A stretch of DNA of 34,623 nt. Source: Methanobacteriota archaeon (GTDB lineage Archaea; Halobacteriota; Methanosarcinia; Methanosarcinales; Methanosarcinaceae). The notes beneath the pieces were generated by a model. It had not been told where the DNA came from. It saw only the letters and a list, made by a program, of their open reading frames with translations, and made no database searches. The position numbers and the translations under genes were made by a program. The stretch lies in contig JAENYU010000034.1 in the NCBI GenBank assembly GCA_016841625.1, positions 1 through 34,623 on the forward strand, written 5' to 3'. Positions 15,939 to 23,964 of this stretch are shown here, piece after piece (within the stretch, counting starts at the first letter, position 1; each line of letters starts with the position of its first letter).

Positions 15939-16520
15939 TTGAAAGCACTGGTTATCATAGACATGACTAATGACTTTGTGTTTGAGAAATACAAACATGA
16001 AGGCGAAGAGTATGAGGGGCAGCTCGCAGCTCCGCTGGGGAAAACAATCATTGACCCGATAGTTGAACTTGTGGAAAAGGTTCTGAGCAGGGGAAATGCC
16101 GCGGTGCTCAGGCTTCCGAAAGACCATTACAACGCCTTTACAAACCCGGCGCTTGAACTGGAGCTTTCGGAACTGGGCATTAACGAGGTGTTCATGACAG
16201 GCCTGGTCGACGAGGTCTGTATCTACCACAACGCTCTCAGCTTTCTTGAGAGGGGCTTTCGGACGAATATAGTAAAGGGCTGCACCGTCCCCTTTGATGA
16301 AGCGAAAGGTAGAGAATCCCTGGGAGAACTCAAAGCCTGCGGGGCAAGGATGGTAGACGACATACCTGATGACGTGAAACTGATCATGCGGCTCGAAGAC
16401 GAGCACGACGAAAACTCAGAAGAGATAAAATCCGGGGACTGGCCGCCCCATAACATGAAAGGTACCCCCGGTGCCCTTACGGTTAAGAAAATCAGGGACG
16501 CCCTTGAAAAAGGAAAATAA
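15939..16520 (+). CDS. Isochorismatase/nicotinamidase-like cysteine hydrolase with relocated metal-binding segment
   Basis: 193 residues, TTG start at 15939 with GGGTGAAAG upstream. The expected catalytic triad is visible: D8 in VIIDMTNDF, K61 in RLPKDHYNAF and C94 in GLVDEVCIYHNAL. In nicotinamidases and relatives, a DxH...WPPHC..GTPGA segment that binds the metal lies between the Asp and the Lys. Here that segment is absent from its place and a matching one occurs at the C-terminus: D154-x-H156 (EDEHDENSEE), then H171 in DWPPHNMKGTPGA. The fold therefore seems rearranged, as in a segment swap or circular permutation. It follows the AOR and MoaD genes at a 76-base gap, suggesting a role in aldehyde or cofactor metabolism, but the substrate is unknown. 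Confidence 0.8.
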   Translation: MKALVIIDMTNDFVFEKYKHEGEEYEGQLAAPLGKTIIDPIVELVEKVLSRGNAAVLRLPKDHYNAFTNPALELELSELGINEVFMTGLVDEVCIYHNALSFLERGFRTNIVKGCTVPFDEAKGRESLGELKACGARMVDDIPDDVKLIMRLEDEHDENSEEIKSGDWPPHNMKGTPGALTVKKIRDALEKGK

Positions 16521-16539
16521 GAGCGGAAATTCCCGCTCT
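16520..16539 (+). terminator. Hairpin terminator after the hydrolase
   Basis: A 7-bp stem AGAGCGG/CCGCTCT around a 6-base loop directly overlaps the end of the hydrolase gene, with a T-rich stretch some 15 bases later. Confidence 0.5.
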
Positions 16540-16573
16540 CGACCTACTTTGACCATTTTTCATTTCATAATCG

Positions 16574-16742
16574 GTTCAATTGCGTAACCTTTTAGGTCAA
16601 TTGCGTAACCTTTTAGGTTAATTGCGTAACCTTTTAGTTCAATTGCATGACCTTTTAGGTTAATTGCATAACCTTTTAGTTCAATTGAACAACCTTTTAG
16701 TTCAATTGAACAACCTTTTAGTTCAATTGCGTAACCTTTTTA
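16574..16742. repeat. 21-bp tandem array at a convergent gene junction
   Basis: Eight units of roughly TTCAATTGCGTAACCTTTTAG (21-22 bases) with small variants, some reading AATTGAAC so that a GTTCAATTGAAC palindrome forms. The last unit runs into the stop codon of the MscS gene (16740-16742). Confidence 0.92.
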
Positions 16743-17600
16743 ACCCTCACTTTCAGCAAGAAGCTCCTCAACATTCTCATTCACCCGTTCCGAATCTCCT
16801 GTAAAGTGCAGCACACGCTGCGGGAAAGGCACTTCTATGCCGTTTTCTTCCAGGGTCTTTTTTATGGTCCAGAGTATTCTGGTTTTCAGGTCGAACCACT
16901 CGCTCACCGGTGCCCAGACCCTCACACTGATGTTTACCGAGTTGTCTCCCAGCTCGTTTACAAAAACTGAAGGGGATGGGTTCTGGAGGGCAAAGGGTTC
17001 CTTATCGATCAGGTATTTTATCAGGCGGATAGCTTCGTCAGCGTCGTCGCTGTAACGGATCCCGACAGTGTACTCGAACCTGCGGACCGGGTGTCCTACG
17101 AGGTTAGTGATGTTTGTGGTGAAGACCTGCTCATTCGGGATGCGGACCAGAAGCCCGTCATAGGTCCTGACAAGGGTGGAGATGATGCGGATATCACTGA
17201 CGTAGCCTGAGATTCCGTTGACTTCTACCTGGTCCCCGATTTTAATGGGCCGTTCAATCATCAGGAAGAAACCTGAAACAAGGTTTCCCACAATGTTCTG
17301 GCTCGCAAAACCGATTACAATACCGGCAACTCCTCCAGCCAGCAGCAGCCCTGAGGGGTCAAGTCCTATAAGAGGAAGGATTGAGATGAAGACAACTCCC
17401 ATGGCGCCGTAATACAGGAGCTTGATTACGGCTTCGGTGACGTCCTTGCTCACCCTGTCCTGAAGAGACCTGCGCAGGTAAATTGTAAAGATCCTTGCAG
17501 CAACTACCGATAGGGAGAGGACGAAGAAGAACTTTAACAGGGCACCCAGGGTAACATCGGCATTTGTTGTCCTGTAAAGGATAATCTCGAAGAAGTTCAT
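16740..17600 (-). CDS. MscS-family mechanosensitive channel
   Basis: About 286 residues. Three membrane segments are followed by a cytoplasmic beta-rich domain. The pore helix (GLLLAGGVAGIVIGFASQ) and IERPIKIGDQVEVNG are classic MscS features. It opens under membrane tension to release solutes. ATG 17600 starts eight bases after the stop of the DUF432 gene, so the two are likely translationally coupled; GTG 17621, overlapping that gene, is an alternative. The 3' end abuts a 21-bp tandem array. Family assignment is firm. Confidence 0.92.
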   Translation of the reverse strand: MNFFEIILYRTTNADVTLGALLKFFFVLSLSVVAARIFTIYLRRSLQDRVSKDVTEAVIKLLYYGAMGVVFISILPLIGLDPSGLLLAGGVAGIVIGFASQNIVGNLVSGFFLMIERPIKIGDQVEVNGISGYVSDIRIISTLVRTYDGLLVRIPNEQVFTTNITNLVGHPVRRFEYTVGIRYSDDADEAIRLIKYLIDKEPFALQNPSPSVFVNELGDNSVNISVRVWAPVSEWFDLKTRILWTIKKTLEENGIEVPFPQRVLHFTGDSERVNENVEELLAESEG

Positions 17601-17608
17601 GTCCGGGA

Positions 17609-18343
17609 TCACAGCCCCCACCCCATGTAAAACTTGAGAGGTACCAGGCCCAGTTTCCGGATGCCGTAAACCCCGAAAGCTTCTTTCCGGCTTTTAAAGA
17701 GAGATCCTTGCCTGTCCCCGTTCGACGGCAGGGCCTCAAAAGATGTCTCAGCCGAGTTCCTGTTCAGGATGTCCATGCGGGCTTTCATGAAGACACCTCC
17801 GTCATAATAGAGTTTCATCCCGTAAGCGCTAAAAACGACTTTTGAGATCTTCGCCCATTCGGAGGATGAATTTCGAAGCGTCAGTTCCAGGACCCCTTCC
17901 TGAAGGGGGTTCAGGTCAGGGGGAGCCGTGTAAACCCTGCTTTTCCAGTACTTACAGACCACGCCGTTCGAAACCTCCCCGTAGAGAGTAAACTTCTGCC
18001 CCACGAGGCTCAGCACGTCAAGGATTTCAAGGTTCTTTTTTGTTTTTCCCGAAATGAAAATCCCGATCTCAACCGGGAAGGTCAAAAAGACCTGCTTTTT
18101 CTCCCCTGCTCCGATAAGCAAAGTTTTTTCAAACTCTATCAGCAGGTTGGGAGTGATTTCCTTTGGAGTGTTCAGAGGCTCCACCGGATTAATTATGAGG
18201 CACTTATCATCGCCCAGGATGAGCTTTTCGACTTCCTCGTCCCCGAATTTCCTCCTGTATACCCACTGTTCTCCTAGCTTTTCCATGGAGATCGAAATGC
18301 CTTCTTCCTCCACATCAACAGGAAGATCATGATAGCCGTACAT
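17609..18343 (-). CDS. DUF432 domain protein
   Basis: 244 residues, beta-strand rich, without signal or membrane segment. It resembles the archaeal DUF432 family (starts MYGYHDLP, ends LKFYMGWGL). Function is unknown. It is directly upstream of, and nearly overlaps, the MscS gene, so the pair is probably an operon and the protein may modulate or respond to the channel; that is inferred from position only. The ATG follows GAAGG at a good distance, and an AT-rich promoter-like region lies near 18421-18445. Confidence 0.75.
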   Translation of the reverse strand: MYGYHDLPVDVEEEGISISMEKLGEQWVYRRKFGDEEVEKLILGDDKCLIINPVEPLNTPKEITPNLLIEFEKTLLIGAGEKKQVFLTFPVEIGIFISGKTKKNLEILDVLSLVGQKFTLYGEVSNGVVCKYWKSRVYTAPPDLNPLQEGVLELTLRNSSSEWAKISKVVFSAYGMKLYYDGGVFMKARMDILNRNSAETSFEALPSNGDRQGSLFKSRKEAFGVYGIRKLGLVPLKFYMGWGL

Positions 18344-18538
18344 GTGTAAACCTTCGTTTTTATTTCAGTCGAATCTTTGATTCTCTCATGTATGGCACAA
18401 CCATTATAAAAAAATTACATTTTAATATATTTAATTTATAAGGTGAAGAAGGGGTAAGATGCCGGAGATAAAACAGATATTCCAGGCTCTCAGGACCCGA
18501 AAAAAATAAGGATAAAAAATAAAAATCTTAATCCTTCC

Positions 18539-19621
18539 TTAAAACCATTTCTTATTCTTAAAGTAGGCGAACATGAAGATCCCGATTAAAATCATGAAAG
18601 TCATTACTGCCGGGTAGCCCCAGTGCCATCTTAGCTCGGGCATATATTCGAAGTTCATGCCGTAAACGCCTGCTATGAAGGTCAGGGGGATGAAAATCGT
18701 GGCAATGATGGTCAGGACTTTCATGATGTCATTCATTTTGTTGCTCACGCTGGAGAGGTAGACGTCGAGCATGGAAGAGAGGATGTCCCGGAAAGCCTCA
18801 ATGGAATCGATGACCTGGATGCTGTGGTCGTAGACGTCCCGCAGGTAGACCTGGGTCGACTCTTTAATGAGTCCTGATTCCAATTTCTGCATTCCATTAA
18901 TCATTTCCCGGAGAGGCCAGACAGATTTCCGGAGCAGGATCATATCCCTTTTATATCTCTGGATAGTGTGCAGGGTTTCAGGCCTCGGGTTGCTTATCAG
19001 TTCTTCTTCAAGGTCTTCGACCTTTTCCCCGAAATTTTCGAGTATCACGAAGTAATAATCGATAATGGCATCGGTAAGGGAGTAAGCAAGGTAATCGACT
19101 CCGGACTTGCGGATCCTTGAATCAGGTTTCCTGAGCCGCTCCCGGATAGGGCCAAAAACATCCCCATTCCTTTCCTGGAACGAGAGGAGGAAATTGGGGC
19201 CCAGGATGATACTAACCTGGTCAACGATTATTTCTTCCAGGTCTTCTTCCCCGTTTTTGGAAAGGAGCATCATCTTCAGGACGGTATAGATATAAGAGTC
19301 GTAATCCTCCATCTTGGGCCGCTGCCCGGTATTAAGGATGTCTTCCAGGGTAAGGGGATGGATTCCGAAACAGTTCCCGAGTTTTTCTATAACCTCGACC
19401 CTGTCAAGCCCGTCAACGTTGATCCATACATTAAGGTCGGGCATGTCCTTGAAAACCAGACACTCCTCGACGGTTTCCAGTTCTTTTTCTATCAGCTCGC
19501 TCTTATTGTAAGCCCAGGCCCTGACCACAACTCTCTCGGCTTTTTTTTCCCCCACGTGTACCAGCGTGCCGGGAGCCAGGCCTACCTTCGATTTCTTTCT
19601 GTCAAACATCCTGACTTTCAC
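18539..19621 (-). CDS. corA: CorA-family divalent metal transporter
   Basis: 360 residues. A large cytoplasmic N-terminal domain (QRPKMEDYDSYIYTVLKM), a long helical stalk and two C-terminal membrane segments separated by the signature YGMNFEYMPEL, which gives the selectivity loop of CorA magnesium/cobalt channels. The lysine-rich tail KNKKWF is also typical. GTG 19621 is preceded by GGGGA and is preferred; ATG 19609 is possible. It is transcribed alone. Family assignment is firm, the exact metal is not. Confidence 0.93.
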   Translation of the reverse strand: MKVRMFDRKKSKVGLAPGTLVHVGEKKAERVVVRAWAYNKSELIEKELETVEECLVFKDMPDLNVWINVDGLDRVEVIEKLGNCFGIHPLTLEDILNTGQRPKMEDYDSYIYTVLKMMLLSKNGEEDLEEIIVDQVSIILGPNFLLSFQERNGDVFGPIRERLRKPDSRIRKSGVDYLAYSLTDAIIDYYFVILENFGEKVEDLEEELISNPRPETLHTIQRYKRDMILLRKSVWPLREMINGMQKLESGLIKESTQVYLRDVYDHSIQVIDSIEAFRDILSSMLDVYLSSVSNKMNDIMKVLTIIATIFIPLTFIAGVYGMNFEYMPELRWHWGYPAVMTFMILIGIFMFAYFKNKKWF

Positions 19622-19964
19622 TGTTTTATCCCCTGTTCCTGAATGAAATTGACGCTGAAATTAGTTTAAGTTTCTGTTTAAAGAATTTTGCACAAGTCCC
19701 GGATTTTTCCTTGCCGGACTCCCGGATCATACCTGCCACTTTCAGCTCTCAGGATAAACCGTATTTGCCCCTCAAACCCGGATTCGTACGGATAAGCCAG
19801 CTTAAAAAACATCCCCTCTGCAAATCTCAAAAAAATATGTCTAGCACATACAGGATAATATAATATGAAGAATATATATGAAAGATAATTCTCCTAAAAA
19901 GGGGTAGCTGGAGAAATTATCTTGAGAAATTTTCTTTTAATATAAAATATTGGGAGTGGTTATT
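19622..19964. promoter_or_regulatory. Divergent promoter region, corA and TM-helix gene
   Basis: No gene. AT-rich TATA-like stretches lie near 19858-19885 (ATAATATAATATG, AATATATATG) and 19938-19949 (TAATATAAAATA), the second too close to ATG 19965 for a long leader. GGGAGTGG at 19952-19959 is the ribosome site. Confidence 0.4.
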
Positions 19965-20885
19965 ATGGTTGAATCGGAAATCATGAATAGTTTACTCAAT
20001 GTTGTAGACCAGTTTATTGCTTTTATTCCGACCCTTATAGTGGTTATCCTCCTTCTCATAATTGGGAAGATCGTAGGAGGGATTCTCGGTAACATCGGAG
20101 CGAAGGTCCTGGATAAGATAGGGCTTGATGACCTTATAGATAAAACTGCCATAGGAGGCATGATTAAAAAAGCGGACATGAGTACTGTGGCCTTCTTCGC
20201 AGCCGTGATCCGGTGGTTCATTTACATCATCTTCGCGGTGATAATTATAGATCTGCTGGATATCCAGATAGTAGCAGACTTCATCACCCAGGTCATCTAC
20301 TATATCCCGCTGGTAGTCTCAGCTTTCCTTGTCCTGCTCATAGGACTGTTAATCGTTGATTTCATCAGCGACACGGTAAAGAAGCTGCTCGTTGCAACCG
20401 GGGTTGACGATAAATTCGAGAGTACCCTCTTCGGGGCTTCATTGAAATCAGGTGGTTTAACAGCTTCGGGGATCATAGCCGGGTTGATCAGGCTCTTCGG
20501 GTACCTGCTCTTCATTACGGCTGCAGTGGACATTTTGAGGCTGCCTATGTTCACGGTACTCCTGATAGACATAACCCAATACCTGCCGCGTCTTCTGATC
20601 GGGATTTTGATCCTCATGATAGGGGTTCTGACCATTGACATTATCATGGACTACCTGAGCAACATGGTAAAGGATATGGAAATAGAGGGAGCGAATATCA
20701 TAATTCCCCTCCTGAGAGGCTTTTTGTTCCTGATCGTGGTCCTTCTCGCCCTGGACACGATGCTCATTGACACCAGCATCCTCTACCTCTTCTTCGGGCC
20801 GCTGGCATGGGGAATCGCGTTCGTTGTAGCCTTTAAGTATGGAGTCAAGGACGCAATAGTTGCGTATGCGAAGGAAAGAAAGTAA
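19965..20885 (+). CDS. Conserved TM-helix repeat membrane protein (MscS-related)
   Basis: 306 residues from ATG 19965, chosen because GGGAGTGG lies just upstream; a TTG at 19950 is unlikely. About six to eight hydrophobic helices. The IIGKIVGGILGNIGAKVLDKIG and LFGASLKSGGLTASGIIAGLIR types of segment repeat in the two halves, like the TM_helix repeats found in some mechanosensitive channel relatives, but no MscS cytoplasmic domain follows. A role in membrane tension or channel formation is inferred. A hairpin AATCCG/CGGATT (20912-20932) after the stop may end transcription. Confidence 0.75.
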   Translation: MVESEIMNSLLNVVDQFIAFIPTLIVVILLLIIGKIVGGILGNIGAKVLDKIGLDDLIDKTAIGGMIKKADMSTVAFFAAVIRWFIYIIFAVIIIDLLDIQIVADFITQVIYYIPLVVSAFLVLLIGLLIVDFISDTVKKLLVATGVDDKFESTLFGASLKSGGLTASGIIAGLIRLFGYLLFITAAVDILRLPMFTVLLIDITQYLPRLLIGILILMIGVLTIDIIMDYLSNMVKDMEIEGANIIIPLLRGFLFLIVVLLALDTMLIDTSILYLFFGPLAWGIAFVVAFKYGVKDAIVAYAKERK

Positions 20886-20974
20886 CCCCCTTCCTTCCAT
20901 TTTATTTCCTGAATCCGGCTTAAAAACGGATTAAATACGGCCTTCATTTTCTCTGCTTACCCGAAGGTTTGCCA

Positions 20975-21072
20975 CCTCTTCGATTATTCTCTCAACTATC
21001 CTCTTCGATTATTCTCTCAACTATCCTCTACATTTTTCTCTCAACTATCCTCTACATTTTTCTCTCAACTTT
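20975..21072. repeat. 25-bp tandem array beside the TnpB element
   Basis: Four units: two of 25 bases beginning CCTCTTCGATTATTCTCTCA and two of 24 beginning CCTCTACATTTTTCTCTCA. It ends just before the structured left side of the TnpB element. Confidence 0.9.
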
Positions 21073-21222
21073 ATCTCCGAAGGCGGGAAGACTCCTCCCT
21101 CGGAGGCCGCAGGCCGACAGGTGGGAGATGGGAGCCGTCAACTTCCCAACAATACAATAAAATAACTCTCTATAAATTATATAAGAATCTCCTTATATAA
21201 TTTCAAAACAATTAGTAATGTT

Positions 21223-22395
21223 ATGAAAAGGGGGAACGTGTACCGGATCTATCCGGATGATGAACAAAAGACGCTTATCGAAAAGCATATCGGTTGCGTT
21301 AGATTCATCTATAACCGTTTCCTCCACATCAAAAAGGTTTTCTACGACAAATTCAGGATCAACATTTCCCTGAGTCAACTTGACAAGTACCTTCCCATGT
21401 TCAAGGAAATCTATCCCTGGCTCAAAGAGGTCAATTCACAGTCTCTTCAGGAAGCCAGAAAAAACCTGCACGATGCCTACACCCGGTTTTTCAGAGGTCA
21501 AAACGGCTTTCCTCAACGGAAAACGAAGAAGGACAATAACAAGTCTTTCCAGATCCCGCAGAGGTACAGGCTCAACCTGACCACTTCGCAGGTGTTTCTT
21601 CCGGGAATCGGCTGGATGAAAATTAAGATGCACAGGGACCTGTTCAGTCCGGAGTTTTTCGAGAACCTGATAGAGACTACCGAAGTTAACGGGGAAGTCA
21701 TTGTCGAAAAGGACATTAATGCCGAATTTTTGAGAACGGCAACCGTGAAAAGGACCCCTACAGGAAAGTACTACATTTCCATCCTGACAGAAGACAGGGA
21801 AAAGTACCCGGAAATACAGGAATACTCAGAGGATAGCACAGTCGGGGTTGACCTCGGGATCAAGGACTTTGCGATCCTTTCAACCGGGGAGAAGATAGAG
21901 AACCCTAAGTTCCTGAAAAAGTCTTTGAAACGCCTGAAAACTCTCCAGAGGAGGGTCAGCAGGAAACAGAAAGGGTCCAGTAACCGAAGAAAAGCCGTAA
22001 AACAGCTTGCTAAACTTCATGAGAAAATCTCCAACCAGAGACACGATTTCCAGCATAAAGAGTCAAACACTCTTTTGAGCGACAACCAAGCCGTTGGAAT
22101 CGAGACGCTAAACATTAAGGGGATGAAGAAAAACCATAAACTTGCTCAGGCTATCAGTGATTCGGCATGGGGAAGCTTTGTTTCGAAACTGGAATATAAG
22201 GCTAAAAGGCTCGGCAAAACCGTTATTAGGATCGGGATGTGGGAGCCTTCCACAAAAACCTGTAACGTTTGCGGATACCACAACAAGGACATAACTCTGG
22301 CTGTCCGGGAGTGGGAATGCCCTGCCTGTGGAACGTTCCATGACAGGGACATTAACGCCGCTATCAACATCAAAAAGTTTGCACTGGCAACTTGA
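21223..22395 (+). CDS. tnpB: TnpB RNA-guided nuclease (IS605 group)
   Basis: 390 residues, full length for compact archaeal TnpB. The RuvC residues are all present: D210 in GVDLGIKDF, E294 in GIETLNIKG and D376 in HDRDINAA. The zinc ribbon has C347, C350, C366 and C369. Near the N-terminus YRIYPDDEQ and CVRFIYNRFL match the usual TnpB start. TnpB cuts DNA guided by an RNA from the element's right end and helps the element persist. The start ATG 21223 has GTAATGTT before it but no clear ribosome site. The next gene begins 176 bases after its stop, so the element may also affect its expression. Confidence 0.93.
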   Translation: MKRGNVYRIYPDDEQKTLIEKHIGCVRFIYNRFLHIKKVFYDKFRINISLSQLDKYLPMFKEIYPWLKEVNSQSLQEARKNLHDAYTRFFRGQNGFPQRKTKKDNNKSFQIPQRYRLNLTTSQVFLPGIGWMKIKMHRDLFSPEFFENLIETTEVNGEVIVEKDINAEFLRTATVKRTPTGKYYISILTEDREKYPEIQEYSEDSTVGVDLGIKDFAILSTGEKIENPKFLKKSLKRLKTLQRRVSRKQKGSSNRRKAVKQLAKLHEKISNQRHDFQHKESNTLLSDNQAVGIETLNIKGMKKNHKLAQAISDSAWGSFVSKLEYKAKRLGKTVIRIGMWEPSTKTCNVCGYHNKDITLAVREWECPACGTFHDRDINAAINIKKFALAT

Positions 22396-22512
22396 TTCAA
22401 AATCACCCGTGGGACACGGGGAAGAGCCTGTGGATTCGTGGAGGTTGCTCCGGAATATGAAGCAGGAAGCCCCTTCCTCGCTTTCATCAGAAAGCAGGTG
22501 GGGGGAGTTCAC
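22300..22512 (+). ncRNA. Candidate omega/reRNA of TnpB
   Basis: The 3' part of tnpB and the right end form stable hairpins (22406-22420, 22470-22505) and finish in GGAGTTCAC, the expected place for the scaffold end, so the guide would begin near 22513 (TCAAAGCTTGCC). Position and structure fit known TnpB guide RNAs; the 5' limit is a guess. Confidence 0.55.
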
Positions 22513-22571
22513 TCAAAGCTTGCCTTACTAACACTATACCCGATACCCGGATACAAAACAGAGGTCTGGAA

Positions 22572-23444
22572 ATGCCCGTATTAAGTATCATCGCCTGCGG
22601 AATGTTTGAAGACGAACTTGCTTATGTTTTATCGAGAGACCACGAACTCAAACAACTGATCTTTGTGGATAACAGGGAGTGTATGGGGCTTATCCACAAA
22701 CTTAAATCCGCAAACTATGTTCCCAGGAAAGCACCCCTGGACAGGATCCCTTTCTTCCTTAATTCCGGGCAGGGCTCGGGTTTCAGGATTCTGACAAAAC
22801 CCCTTATGCTGTTTCCTTTTTTCCGAAAACTGCATGAAGATATGAAATTCAGGGTGGGGCAAAAAGTAACTGTGGTGGTAAATGTGCTCAAGCTTGCCCT
22901 GCATGTCGACCTGGAACTCCTTAAATCCGAAGTCCACAGGAATATCAGGGAAATGGCTGCTTTTTCGGACGGGATACTCATCTTTTACGGCAGCTGCGGA
23001 CATGCTCTGGGAAAACTGGAAGAAGATTTTGCAGACCTCGGATGTCCCCTTTATTTTCTGAAGGACTGTTCCGGGGAGACCGTTGAAGACTGCATAAGTG
23101 TCGCCTTTGGGGGAAACGACGCATATGCGGAGGCAATGCTGAGCTGCCGGGGAACGGGGGCTATTTACCTGACTCCCATGTGGGCTTCGAGCTGGAATCA
23201 GATGGAAAAGGAAGGCAAAGGTTCCGTTGATTTTGACAGCAAATATCTGAAAGACCCGAAATACTGCGTTGCCGCAAAACTCGATACTGGCCTTGCATAC
23301 GACCCGGATTTCCATAAAAATGTCAGGGAATTTGCCTGCAGGTTCAACATGGAAGTCAGGGGCATGAAGGGAAGTGTGGAAGTTGCGAAGCAGTCTTACG
23401 AGCATGCCCGGAAAGCTGTTATCGGGATTCACAGTTGTAAATAA
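22572..23444 (+). CDS. DUF1638 domain protein
   Basis: 290 residues, soluble. The opening IIACGMFEDELAYVL, the central LIFYGSCGHALG and a later PMWASSWNQM fit the DUF1638 family, which is frequent in Methanosarcina and other corrinoid-methyltransferase-containing organisms. The function is unknown; several conserved cysteines (C9, C in GSCG, KDCSGE) could bind a metal or cofactor. No methyltransferase gene is nearby. The ATG follows a weak GGTCTGGAA. The TnpB element lies just upstream and may separate this gene from its original promoter. Confidence 0.75.
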   Translation: MPVLSIIACGMFEDELAYVLSRDHELKQLIFVDNRECMGLIHKLKSANYVPRKAPLDRIPFFLNSGQGSGFRILTKPLMLFPFFRKLHEDMKFRVGQKVTVVVNVLKLALHVDLELLKSEVHRNIREMAAFSDGILIFYGSCGHALGKLEEDFADLGCPLYFLKDCSGETVEDCISVAFGGNDAYAEAMLSCRGTGAIYLTPMWASSWNQMEKEGKGSVDFDSKYLKDPKYCVAAKLDTGLAYDPDFHKNVREFACRFNMEVRGMKGSVEVAKQSYEHARKAVIGIHSCK

Positions 23445-23460
23445 TTAAAAATAATTGGAA

Positions 23461-23790
23461 GTAGAAAAGCTGCTCAGCAATGCTATCAATTTCTCTCTCT
23501 GAAAAGGAGTTATAGAGGTGAATGCAGCCCTGAGGGGGATATGGCAAGGATCGGGATAAGGGACAACGGGATTGGTATCGAAAGGGAAGGCCGGGAAAGG
23601 CTGTTCAAACCTTTCAGTCAGATCGATTCATTTAAGGCAAAAAAATACCGGGGGGAACAGGCCTTGGGCTTGTCCTGTCCTTGTGAAGAAGATTGTGCAG
23701 CTCCATGGCGGATACGTGTGGTTTGAAAGTGAAGCTGGAAAGGGCAGTACCTTTGTTTTTCCATCCCCTGAAAACCGGGAGAAAAGAAAG
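23461..23790 (+). pseudogene. Histidine-kinase ATPase domain remnant
   Basis: The DNA still encodes, in shifting frames, the N box (VEKLLSNAINFS), the G1 box (DNGIGI), LFKPFSQID, GTGLGL and VQLHGGYVWFESEAGKGST of a HATPase domain. A TGA stands at 23500-23502, and frame changes fall in G runs near 23534-23538 and around 23649-23690. It resembles the C-terminal domain of the complete kinase that follows 175 bases later, and is probably what is left of a tandem paralogue. Confidence 0.85.
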
Positions 23791-23964
23791 CTGAGCCGGT
23801 TTTTTGTGGGAAATCTGGGTGTGAGATCATATGTTATAAGGTACTTTCGTACATATAAAAAATTATTTAATCTTTTTATAATTGGCTAACAAATTTTATA
23901 TATTTTTACTTCATCTATAACTATAGCCAGTTAGGGTCCCAACCCTCCAAAATAATTCTTACTG

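Larger units (their letters stand above)
21080..22512 (+). mobile_element. IS200/IS605-group element, TnpB only
   Basis: Boundaries are estimated. The left side (21085-21147) has GGGAAG and CTTCCC ends enclosing GC-rich internal pairing. The right side has two strong hairpins: CCCGTG/CACGGG at 22406-22420 and a long one at 22470-22505 containing GCTTTC/GAAAGC, ending in GGAGTTCAC. Such paired hairpins are typical of IS605-group ends. No tnpA gene is present, so mobility would need a transposase in trans. Confidence 0.7.

Noticed and set aside
16574-16742. CRISPR array
   Set aside because: The repeats follow each other directly without unique spacers, and no cas gene is present anywhere in the window.
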